A stretch of 9,485 bases of DNA from an uncultured Anaerolineales bacterium (lineage in GTDB: Bacteria; Chloroflexota; Anaerolineae; Anaerolineales; Villigracilaceae): the NCBI GenBank assembly GCA_938008865.1, contig CALLJA010000596.1, positions 1 to 9,485 of the forward strand, read 5' to 3'. Positions 1 through 5,371 of the stretch are shown one piece after another. Position 1 is the first letter of the stretch. Every line of letters begins with the position of its first letter. A model generated the notes under the pieces. That model did no database searches, had not been told where the DNA came from, and saw only the letters and a list, made by a program, of their open reading frames with translations. The position numbers were made by a program, and so were the translations under genes.

Positions 1-235
1 AAAAAGCCGCTCAACTGCGACTTTTTCTGCTCAGGTGCCTCCACGGAGATTCGAATATCATCCCCCCTGCGGGGACTGCGGCCTTAAACAAAAAAGCCGC
101 TCAACTGCGACTTTTTCTGCTCAGGTGCCTCCACGGAGATTCGAATATCATCCCCCCTGCGGGGACTGCGGCCTTAAACAAAAAAGCCGCTCAACTGCGA
201 CTTTTTCTGCTCAGGTGCCTCCACGGAGATTCGAA
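1..235 (-). repeat. 90-bp tandem repeat carrying tRNA-Glu 3' ends and terminators
   Basis: Positions 1-90 and 91-180 are identical, and 181-235 repeats the first 55 bp before running into the intact tRNA-Glu gene. Read on the minus strand, each unit contains the last 20 nt of the tRNA (36-55, 126-145 and, within the gene itself, 216-235). This covers the T-loop, the 3' strand of the T-stem, the 3' acceptor strand and the discriminator A. It is followed by the tRNA's terminator hairpin (1-26, 91-116, 181-206). A 35-nt linker (56-90, 146-180) absent from the tRNA completes the unit; it contains a small CCCC/GGGG hairpin. The array touches the window edge, so it may have more copies to the left. 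It could be a tandem duplication by slippage or a relic of integration at the tRNA 3' end; the sequence does not decide. Confidence 0.95.
181..206 (-). terminator. Intrinsic terminator of tRNA-Glu
   Basis: On the minus strand a 10-bp stem (197-206 with 181-190, including one G-T pair) encloses a 6-nt loop and ends in a T run that continues to position 180. It starts 10 nt after the tRNA discriminator base, as expected for a tRNA terminator. Two more identical hairpins at 91-116 and 1-26 come with the tandem repeat, so any read-through would meet a series of three terminators. Confidence 0.85.
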
Positions 236-288
236 CTCCGGTCTTAACCTTGAAAGGGTTGCGTCCTGGGCCTCTAGACGATGGAGGC
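216..288 (-). tRNA. tRNA-Glu (anticodon UUC)
   Basis: The minus strand folds as a 73-nt tRNA. The acceptor stem is 288-282 with 223-217 (7 perfect pairs). The D-arm GTCTAGAGGCCCAGGAC is identical to that of E. coli tRNA-Glu. The anticodon loop CTTTCAA (256-250) puts TTC at 254-252, the variable loop has 4 nt, and the T-arm CGGAG-TTCGAAT-CTCCG is perfect. The discriminator is A at 216, followed by CCT, so the final CCA is not fully encoded and must be added by nucleotidyltransferase. The first anticodon-stem pair (27-43) reads as a C-A mismatch; the other four pairs are good. It supplies Glu-tRNA for translation and possibly for tetrapyrrole synthesis. It stands alone, with its own promoter and terminator. 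Confidence 0.95.
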
Positions 289-307
289 ATTCTTTTTAAG
301 CGGGCGG

Positions 308-336
308 ATTGTATCATTCACCCGCGGAGGCGTCAA
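308..336 (-). promoter_or_regulatory. Sigma-70 type promoter of tRNA-Glu
   Basis: The minus strand shows TTGACG (336-331) and TACAAT (313-308) separated by exactly 17 nt. The predicted start, near 301, lies about 13 nt upstream of the mature tRNA 5' end. It sits just downstream of the terminator of the preceding gene, so the tRNA is transcribed independently. This is one of the two best -35/-10 promoters in the window. Confidence 0.85.
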
Positions 337-345
337 GCGTTTTTA

Positions 346-380
346 CAAAAAGAGTCGGGCGGAATCTCCGCCCGACTCTT
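346..380 (-). terminator. Intrinsic terminator of the cpgS-like gene
   Basis: A perfect 13-bp GC-rich stem (351-363 with 367-379) with a 3-nt loop is followed on the minus strand by T5 (351-347, overlapping the stem end) and further Ts. It begins 16 nt after the TAG stop at 396 and separates this gene from the tRNA promoter. Confidence 0.92.
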
Positions 381-395
381 GACGGTCTGGTGCTG

Positions 396-1718
396 CTATT
401 TCTTCCCGCCGAACTTCTTCTTGAGGATGTCTTCCAGAGTCGGCTGGCCGATCTCTTGCAGTTCATAGCGCACGCGCTGGTAGGGCTTGCGGATCTTGAT
501 GACGCGCGTCAGGTCGATGGGCGTGCCCACGATGACCATGTCCACATCCGCTTTGTTGATGGTGGCTTCGAGGTCCTTCATCTGCGCTTCGCCGTACCCC
601 ATGGCGGGCAGGATCGGCCCGGTCTTGGGATACTTCTTGTAGGTGGCCGCGATCGACTTGACCGCGAACGGGCGCGGGTCCACGATCTCGGCGGCGCCGA
701 AGCGGCGGGCGGCCACGTAGCCAGCGCCATAGGCCATTTCGCCGTGGGTCAGGGTCGGGCCGTCTTCGACGACCAGTACGCGCTTGCCCTGGATGGCCGA
801 GGGATCGTCCACGAACAGCGGGGAGGCGCCTTCGATAACGATGGCATTCGGGTTCAACTTGCGCAGAGACTCGCGCACTGCAATGACCTTGTCGGCGTCG
901 GCGGTGTCCACCTTATTGATGACGAATACGTCGGCGGCGCGCACATTGGTCTCACCAGGGTGATAGGCTGCCTCGTGACCGGGGCGGTGCGGGTCGGCGA
1001 CGACGATCTGCAGGTCGGGGACGTAGAAGGGGAAGTCGTTGTTGCCGCCATCCCACAAAATGATGTCCACTTCCTGCTCGGCGGCGCGCAGAATTTTCTC
1101 GTAGTCCACGCCCGCATAGACGATCACGCCGTTGTCGATGTGCGGCTCGTATTCCTCGCGCTCTTCGATGGTGCATTCATGCTTGTCGAGGTCGGCGTAG
1201 GTGGCGAAGCGTTGCACTTCTTGCTTGACCAGGTCGCCGTAGGGCATCGGGTGGCGGATGGCAGCCACCTTGTAGCCCATACCGCGCAGGATGAGCGACA
1301 CGCGGCGGGTGGTCTGACTCTTGCCCGAGCCCGTGCGGACGGCGCACACCGACACGACCGGCTTGGTCGACTTGACCTGAGTATGCTTGGTGCCCATCAG
1401 GCGGAAGTCCGCGCCCAGGGCGTTGACCAGGCTGGCCTTGTGCATCACGTACTCGTGCGGGACGTCGCTATAGGCGAAGACGACCTGCTCGACGCCATAC
1501 TTTTTGATCAGCGCGGGCAGTTCCTCCTCCGCGCGGATCGGGATGCCCTTGGGGTACAGCGATCCCGCCAGCTGCTTCGGGTAGCGGCGTCCCTCGATAT
1601 CGGGAATTTGCGTGGCGGTAAAGGCCACAACCTCGTAATCCGCGTTGTCGCGGAAATACGTGTTAAAGTTGTGGAAGTCGCGCCCCGCGGCGCCCATGAT
1701 GATGGTTTTGATAGGCAT
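396..1718 (-). CDS. P-loop NTPase related to cyclic 2,3-diphosphoglycerate synthetase (predicted GTPase family)
   Basis: A 440-residue soluble protein with no signal peptide or membrane segment. The N-terminal part is Rossmann-like with the family signature GAAGRDFHNFN (9-19). A P-loop follows at RTGSGKS (128-134), then an acidic Walker-B-like strand running into WDGGNND (222-228) and a G4-like NKVD (268-271). The C-terminus is basic. This arrangement matches the family that includes the archaeal enzyme cyclizing 2,3-diphosphoglycerate with ATP (CpgS), often annotated in bacteria only as a predicted GTPase. Whether the bacterial protein makes cyclic diphosphoglycerate is not shown here. The start is supported by TAGGAG (1730-1725) 6 nt before the ATG. 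The next gene upstream (argS) has a strong terminator, so this is probably a single-gene unit, although I see no clear promoter in the repeat-filled gap before it. I leave the gene symbol blank because the activity is uncertain. Confidence 0.85.
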   Translation of the reverse strand: MPIKTIIMGAAGRDFHNFNTYFRDNADYEVVAFTATQIPDIEGRRYPKQLAGSLYPKGIPIRAEEELPALIKKYGVEQVVFAYSDVPHEYVMHKASLVNALGADFRLMGTKHTQVKSTKPVVSVCAVRTGSGKSQTTRRVSLILRGMGYKVAAIRHPMPYGDLVKQEVQRFATYADLDKHECTIEEREEYEPHIDNGVIVYAGVDYEKILRAAEQEVDIILWDGGNNDFPFYVPDLQIVVADPHRPGHEAAYHPGETNVRAADVFVINKVDTADADKVIAVRESLRKLNPNAIVIEGASPLFVDDPSAIQGKRVLVVEDGPTLTHGEMAYGAGYVAARRFGAAEIVDPRPFAVKSIAATYKKYPKTGPILPAMGYGEAQMKDLEATINKADVDMVIVGTPIDLTRVIKIRKPYQRVRYELQEIGQPTLEDILKKKFGGKK

Positions 1719-1738
1719 AGGTTTCTCCTATTTTGAAA

Positions 1739-1812
1739 TGTCACTCTGAGGACAGTGTCCGAAGACGCCCGATGGTGGGTTTTGAGCCTCTTCGTTTTTA
1801 CCCAGAGGGACA
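1739..1812. repeat. MITE/REP-like element with imperfect terminal inverted repeats
   Basis: The segment opens with TGTCACTCTGAG and closes with CCCAGAGGGACA. The second is the reverse complement of TGTCCCTCTGGG, so the ends are inverted repeats matching at 10 of 12 positions around a 50-nt interior. The ends resemble the TGTCATTCTGAG-type dispersed repeats common in many bacterial genomes; that comparison is from memory. It lies between the cpgS-like gene start and two further palindromes, 20 bp ahead of the ATG. Confidence 0.5.
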
Positions 1813-1834
1813 TAATTCACATGAGTTACATATC

Positions 1835-1941
1835 TTTGCGAGCCGCCGCTCTTTGGCGGCGTGGCAACCTCGTTTTTACGTGAAGATGATTGTAAAACAG
1901 GAGATTGCTTCGTCGGGCTTTCAGCCCTCCTCGCAATGACA
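1835..1941. repeat. Pair of facing palindromic repeats (TTGCGAG...CTCGCAATGACA type)
   Basis: Two imperfect palindromes face each other. The left (1835-1871) begins TTTGCGAGCC, has a GCCGCC/GGCGGC stem and ends GGCAACCTC. The right (1901-1941) begins GAGATTGCTTCG, has a GGGCT/AGCCC stem and ends CTCGCAATGACA. Together they form a larger inverted repeat (TTGCGAG ... CTCGCAA) around a 29-nt spacer. This layout is typical of dispersed non-coding repeats found in many copies per genome. The assignment is by recognition of the motif; copy number cannot be seen in one window. Confidence 0.7.
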
Positions 1942-1955
1942 TGGTTATTAATTCT

Positions 1956-1999
1956 AAAAATAAAACAGGCTAAACGTAAAGGTACGTTTAGCCTGTTTT
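1956..1999 (-). terminator. Intrinsic terminator of argS
   Basis: A perfect 17-bp stem (1962-1978 with 1983-1999) with a 4-nt loop directly abuts the argS TAG stop (2000-2002). It is followed on the minus strand by TTTTATTTTT. The last stem pairs are A-T, so the U-tract is partly within the stem. Confidence 0.93.
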
Positions 2000-3805
2000 C
2001 TACATTACATCGGGTGCATGGATGTCGAGCAATCGCAGGGCGTTGGCAAGGGTCTGCCTGGCAGCCGCCACCAAACGCAGGCGGGCGTTGCGGGCTTCCT
2101 CGTCCTCCGTCTGCATGACGGGCACCGCGTGGTAGAACGAGTGGAAGGTATCGGCCAAATCGTAGGCATACATGGCCATTACCATCGGCCGATATTCATT
2201 GGCTGCCTGTTCCACCACAGCGGGGAACCTGGAGACCTGCTCGATCAGTTCGATCTCGTGCTTTTCCATGTTGTGACTGAAGGCCGCAGGCTGGAGTTGG
2301 GCGTTGGCCTTCTTCAGGATCGAGTTGGCGCGCACGTGCGCGTTCTGGATGTAGGGTCCAGTGCGTCCATCGAAAGAGAGCGCCTCATCCATATTGAAGA
2401 CGATGTCCTTGTTATTGTCGACCGACAGGATGGAATAGGCCAGCGCGCCCAGGCCGATCTGTTTTGCGATGGTTTCGCGCTCGCTCTCGGGGATATCACC
2501 GCTCCGCTCGGATTCCACGGCCAGCACGCGCTTGACAGCTTCGTCGGCCACGTCCTTGAACAGGATCACCCGTCCGCGCCGCGAAGACATGGCGCCCTCG
2601 GGCAGGGTAATGTACCCATAGGAAAGGTGATAACACTTGGCAGCCTGCGGGAAGCCCCACATCTCCAGGATCTTGAAGGCCTGTTGGAAGTGCAGGTTCT
2701 GGCGGAAATCCACAACATAGATTGAGCGGTCGACGTGATACTGCTCGAACTTGACGCGTGCCAATGCGAGGTCCTTCGTCAGGTACAGCGAGGTGCCGTC
2801 GCTGCGCAGGATGACCGCTGTGCGGTATTTTTCCTTGGCCAGCCCCAACTTCTCGTCGATCTTGATGATGACGGGGCCGCCCATCGAACGTTCGTCGGTG
2901 GCGATGCCGCGCTCGATCAATTCCTGCACGATGGCCTTGGAAGGCTCGTCCACTTCGCTTTCGTAGAAATAGACATCCATCTTCACATCCAGCGTGTTCA
3001 GGACGTCATGCATCTCTTCCAGACTCCACTCGCGGGTTACCAGCCAGAGTTCGCGCACTTCGGGGTCGCCCGCATCCCACTTACGGTACATCTCGCGGCG
3101 CTCGGCATCGTAGGCTTCGCGTTGGGCGGCCTGCTCAGCCGACTCGTCATCCTTCTTTTCGAGCAGCGCGGTGGCTTCGGCATAGATCTTCAAGAGCCAT
3201 TGTCCGCGCTCATGCACACCCGCGGGTTCCTGGCCCTTATAGAATTTGTTATATGCCCACATGACCGTGATGACGCCCAGACCGATGTCTCCAGGATACG
3301 AGGCTCGGATGGTCTCGAAGCCCGCGAATTCCGTCAGGCGCGCCAGCGACTCGCCCAGGATGGTGGTGCGATAATGCCCGATGTGGAAGGAATGATGCGT
3401 ATTGGGCTGGCAATACTCGACCATGACCCGTTCCCCCTTGGCCGCACCCCGCCCGAAATCCGCGCCCGAGGCCAGGACGGTATCCACCACGCGGCGGGCA
3501 TATGCGCCCGTCTCGAAGTAGACGTTGAGATAGCCCTTGACCGCCTCCATGTGACTGACGCCTTCCGCGCCTCCCACCTGGACCCTGGCCTGCTCGGCCA
3601 ACTCCTGCGCCCGCTGCGGGACGGGTTTCCCCGTGCCCTTGCCAGCGCGCGCCTCGTCTGCCGCGGTCTGGAAGAACGAAGTGGATATGCCCCACTCGCC
3701 CGAGAAGGGGATGGAGGTCCATTTGAGCGGCGCCAGCATAACATCACTGGTCGCGCCCCAGGCTTTGATCTTTTCTTCGATGGTTTGCTGGATGTCGTTG
3801 AACAT
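2000..3805 (-). CDS. argS: Arginyl-tRNA synthetase
   Basis: A 601-residue class Ia aminoacyl-tRNA synthetase that charges tRNA-Arg with arginine in the cytoplasm. Visible parts are: an N-terminal additional domain (about 1-110) for tRNA D-loop recognition; the catalytic Rossmann core with HIGH at 141-144 inside QPNTHHSFHIGHYR; the KMSKS-equivalent MSSRRG (406-411); and a helical anticodon-binding DALR-type C-terminal domain containing FDGRTGPYIQNAHVR. Length is normal for bacterial ArgS (550-600). The start used has only a weak and distant Shine-Dalgarno (GAAGG, 3822-3818, 12 nt upstream), but the N-terminus looks complete and the next Met (residue 23) would cut into the domain. An extended -10 promoter lies about 37 bp upstream and a strong terminator abuts the stop, so it is a single-gene unit. 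Confidence 0.97.
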   Translation of the reverse strand: MFNDIQQTIEEKIKAWGATSDVMLAPLKWTSIPFSGEWGISTSFFQTAADEARAGKGTGKPVPQRAQELAEQARVQVGGAEGVSHMEAVKGYLNVYFETGAYARRVVDTVLASGADFGRGAAKGERVMVEYCQPNTHHSFHIGHYRTTILGESLARLTEFAGFETIRASYPGDIGLGVITVMWAYNKFYKGQEPAGVHERGQWLLKIYAEATALLEKKDDESAEQAAQREAYDAERREMYRKWDAGDPEVRELWLVTREWSLEEMHDVLNTLDVKMDVYFYESEVDEPSKAIVQELIERGIATDERSMGGPVIIKIDEKLGLAKEKYRTAVILRSDGTSLYLTKDLALARVKFEQYHVDRSIYVVDFRQNLHFQQAFKILEMWGFPQAAKCYHLSYGYITLPEGAMSSRRGRVILFKDVADEAVKRVLAVESERSGDIPESERETIAKQIGLGALAYSILSVDNNKDIVFNMDEALSFDGRTGPYIQNAHVRANSILKKANAQLQPAAFSHNMEKHEIELIEQVSRFPAVVEQAANEYRPMVMAMYAYDLADTFHSFYHAVPVMQTEDEEARNARLRLVAAARQTLANALRLLDIHAPDVM

Positions 3806-3841
3806 GCTTGTTCGTAACCTTCGGGGTTCTCAGGTTAAAAA

Positions 3842-3850
3842 ATTATATCA
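3842..3850 (-). promoter_or_regulatory. Extended -10 promoter of argS
   Basis: The minus strand reads TGATATAAT, a perfect extended -10 (TGn-TATAAT). No good -35 is found 17 nt upstream, where the rpsT terminator hairpin lies. The predicted start, near 3835, leaves a leader of about 30 nt before the argS ATG. Confidence 0.7.
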
Positions 3851-3852
3851 GG

Positions 3853-3883
3853 TAACAAAAACGGGAGTCTTGCGACTCCCGTT
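3853..3883 (-). terminator. Intrinsic terminator of rpsT
   Basis: A 10-bp stem (3860-3869 with 3874-3883) with a TTGC loop (plus-strand reading) is followed on the minus strand by TTTTGTTA. It starts 17 nt after the TAA stop of rpsT. The argS extended -10 begins only 3 bp beyond it, so terminator and promoter are packed together. Confidence 0.9.
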
Positions 3884-3900
3884 CCGGGTGTAAAAGAGGA

Positions 3901-4173
3901 TTATTCGCTCTTTTTCGCCATCGACGCGAGTTGCTTCATCAGGCGGCTCTTGCGGCGGGCGGCATTGTTCTTGTGGACGACACCCTTATTGGCGGCCTTG
4001 TCGAGGGTGCTGAGCGCCTTCAACACGGCTTCCTTGGATTCGGGAGCGCCATCTTCGATTGCCGCACGGGCCTGACTGACCGCCGTGCGAGCGGAACCAC
4101 GGCCCACGCGGTTGCGCAGGCGGCGCTTCTCGTTCTGGCGGTTGCGTTTGATCTGAGACTTGATGTTAGCCAA
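3901..4173 (-). CDS. rpsT: 30S ribosomal protein S20 (UUG start)
   Basis: A 90-residue, very basic protein that begins MANIKSQIKRNRQNEKRR and contains HKNNAARRKSRL (67-78), both hallmarks of S20, the primary binder of the 5' and 3' minor domains of 16S rRNA. Length is normal. The start codon is TTG (4173-4171), set 6 nt after a perfect GGAGG (4184-4180); no ATG in a sensible place gives the conserved N-terminus. E. coli rpsT also uses UUG, and there S20 represses its own translation in a way that depends on the weak start. The same control here is an inference. The gene has its own promoter (4221-4249) and terminator (3853-3883). Confidence 0.97.
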   Translation of the reverse strand: MANIKSQIKRNRQNEKRRLRNRVGRGSARTAVSQARAAIEDGAPESKEAVLKALSTLDKAANKGVVHKNNAARRKSRLMKQLASMAKKSE

Positions 4174-4179
4174 GGTCTT

Positions 4180-4184
4180 CCTCC
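4180..4184 (-). promoter_or_regulatory. Strong Shine-Dalgarno that fixes the TTG start of rpsT
   Basis: GGAGG on the minus strand, 6 nt before TTG. The consensus site makes up for the weak start codon and confirms that translation begins at 4173. Confidence 0.85.
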
Positions 4185-4220
4185 AAAAAGATACGTTCTA
4201 TTTCTTGATAGCGACTTGCT

Positions 4221-4249
4221 ATTTTACTTGACAGGCCTGTTTTTGTCCA
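4221..4249 (-). promoter_or_regulatory. Sigma-70 type promoter of rpsT
   Basis: The minus strand has TGGACA (4249-4244) and TAAAAT (4226-4221) with a 17-nt spacer, one mismatch from consensus in each box. The predicted start, near 4214, gives a leader of about 40 nt. The -35 box directly abuts the T-tract of the LysM gene terminator. Confidence 0.8.
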
Positions 4250-4250
4250 G

Positions 4251-4285
4251 AAAAAAGCCCCCGATTTTCATCGAAAATCGGGGGC
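4251..4285 (-). terminator. Intrinsic terminator of the LysM gene
   Basis: A perfect 13-bp stem (4257-4269 with 4273-4285) with a 3-nt loop is followed by T6 on the minus strand (4256-4251). It starts 20 nt after the TGA stop at 4306. Confidence 0.93.
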
Positions 4286-4305
4286 AACGGGCAATGGATG
4301 AATGG

Positions 4306-5088
4306 TCAGGGCGCGGCCGTGGCCGAGGGCGTGACCGTAAAGACCGAAGTGAAGGTCGGGAACGGAGTACCCGGGGTGACGGGCGTGCTCGTCGGCGGGC
4401 GGGTGGCGGTGGCGGTCACCATGTTGATTGGGATGACCAATTTTTGCCCGACGAAGATGGTATTCACATCTTCGAGTTTGTTCTCCTTGATGATGTCGTC
4501 AATGGTGCTGTTGAACTTGGCCGCGATCAGCGCCAGCGTGTCGCCGGCCTGGACGTAGTAGTCCACCTTGGTGCCGCGCGGCAGGTTGGCGGGGATGGGC
4601 GTGGCGGTCGGCAGGGGCATGCCCGGGTTGGGCAGCAGGATCTTCTGGCCCGGGTACACGATCTGGGTGGCGGGGTCCACGCTGAAGTCCACGGCATCCG
4701 CCGAGTAGGGGTTGAGCAGCAGGATCAGGGCCACGCCGTCGTCTCCAAGCCCGAATTTCTCGACGACCACCGCCAGATAGTCGCCTTCCTGCACGATGTA
4801 CTCGAAGGGCGCCGATGGCGTGGGTGTGAAGGTGATGGTGGGCGTCAGCGTCTCGGTGGACGTGGCGGTGGGCAGGGGGGTATTGGTCGGGGACGGCGTG
4901 ATCGTCGGGGTGGGCGTGTCGGTGGCGAAGATCGCGTCCAGCGGTTTGCTGGGACCCGTCAGCCAGACGACCAACAGGGCGACCAGGCCCAGGATGATCA
5001 TCCCAAGGGCCCCGTAGAGAAGGTACGGCCCCTGGGCCCGCCTGCGTTTTCGATACGAACTGATGACATCGGAAGTAGGTCTGTTCAT
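4306..5088 (-). CDS. Membrane-anchored protein with two LysM domains
   Basis: A 260-residue envelope protein. It has a short basic cytoplasmic tail (RKRRR at 13-17), one hydrophobic membrane segment (about 22-43), and then an extracytoplasmic Thr/Pro-rich linker (about 56-92). The first LysM domain (about 96-150) opens YIVQEGDYLAVVVEKFG and ends YPGQKILLP. A second linker leads to the second LysM (about 175-222), which opens YYVQAGDTLALIAAKF and ends FVGQKLVIP, and the C-terminus is again Thr/Pro-rich. LysM modules bind N-acetylglucosamine-containing polymers such as peptidoglycan. No hydrolase or peptidase domain is visible, so this is probably a wall-binding or scaffold protein. Two in-frame ATGs lie at 5094 and 5088; the Shine-Dalgarno AAAAGGA touches the first and is 6 nt from the second, so I start at 5088. 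The topology suggests type II insertion (N-terminus inside). Confidence 0.88.
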   Translation of the reverse strand: MNRPTSDVISSYRKRRRAQGPYLLYGALGMIILGLVALLVVWLTGPSKPLDAIFATDTPTPTITPSPTNTPLPTATSTETLTPTITFTPTPSAPFEYIVQEGDYLAVVVEKFGLGDDGVALILLLNPYSADAVDFSVDPATQIVYPGQKILLPNPGMPLPTATPIPANLPRGTKVDYYVQAGDTLALIAAKFNSTIDDIIKENKLEDVNTIFVGQKLVIPINMVTATATRPPTSTPVTPGTPFPTFTSVFTVTPSATAAP

Positions 5089-5094
5089 GGTCAT

Positions 5095-5101
5095 TCCTTT
5101 T
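5095..5101 (-). promoter_or_regulatory. Shine-Dalgarno that selects the second ATG of the LysM gene
   Basis: AAAAGGA on the minus strand ends directly at the ATG at 5094, which is too close for initiation. It stands 6 nt from the ATG at 5088, the usual spacing, so the shorter form is preferred. Confidence 0.65.
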
Positions 5102-5143
5102 CAGCAGGGCGTGATTGAGACTTCCCACCCACGCATGGCGACA

Positions 5144-5149
5144 ATTCTA
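5144..5149 (-). promoter_or_regulatory. Possible -10 box of the LysM gene
   Basis: TAGAAT on the minus strand, one mismatch from TATAAT, about 55 bp before the ATG. No convincing -35 or extended -10 accompanies it, so this is only the best candidate in the gap. Confidence 0.35.
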
Positions 5150-5316
5150 CCTGAACTTTTCGGCTTTTTGGGAAGGGTTTGAAAGATGCGCGTAGACAAA
5201 ATGACTAATTTTCCCAGGTAGAGGAATGTCCGATACGTGTGGCAGAATCTCAGACCAAAATACGGGCAGTTAAGTTCCAAGGACGGCTGGCTTGGCCGAA
5301 TTCGCCTGGGAAATGT

Positions 5317-5342
5317 CCCAGCCGCCAGGAGCGGCGGCTGGG
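5317..5342 (-). other. GC-rich hairpin downstream of uvrA, possible transcript 3' end
   Basis: A 10-bp stem of almost only G-C pairs (5317-5326 with 5333-5342) with a 6-nt loop begins 30 nt after the uvrA stop. No T-run follows it on the minus strand, so it is not a standard intrinsic terminator. It may protect the mRNA end or act with a factor. Its 3' arm (minus sense) can also pair with the following TTCCCA segment (see findings). Apart from these hairpins, I see no gene in the gap 5102-5371. Confidence 0.5.
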
Positions 5343-5371
5343 GTGGAAACCTCGTCGGATTTCGGTAGAGT

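Noticed and set aside
1..235. Short regular repeats that might be a CRISPR array
   Set aside because: The whole 90-bp period is identical, including what would be spacers, and the repeat is derived from the adjacent tRNA and its terminator.
35..247. Open frame of 70 codons on the plus strand with an internal repeat
   Set aside because: It exists only because the 90-bp repeat unit is a multiple of three without stops; it runs antisense through the tRNA and has no Shine-Dalgarno or recognisable domain.
309..1736. A 475-codon open frame on the plus strand
   Set aside because: It is antisense to the clearly conserved cpgS-like gene, in a GC-rich region where opposite-strand frames stay open, and shows no family resemblance.
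3931..5118. A 395-codon plus-strand frame across rpsT and the LysM gene
   Set aside because: It passes through two terminators and two real genes on the other strand, with low-complexity Gly/Arg/Asp composition typical of a shadow frame.
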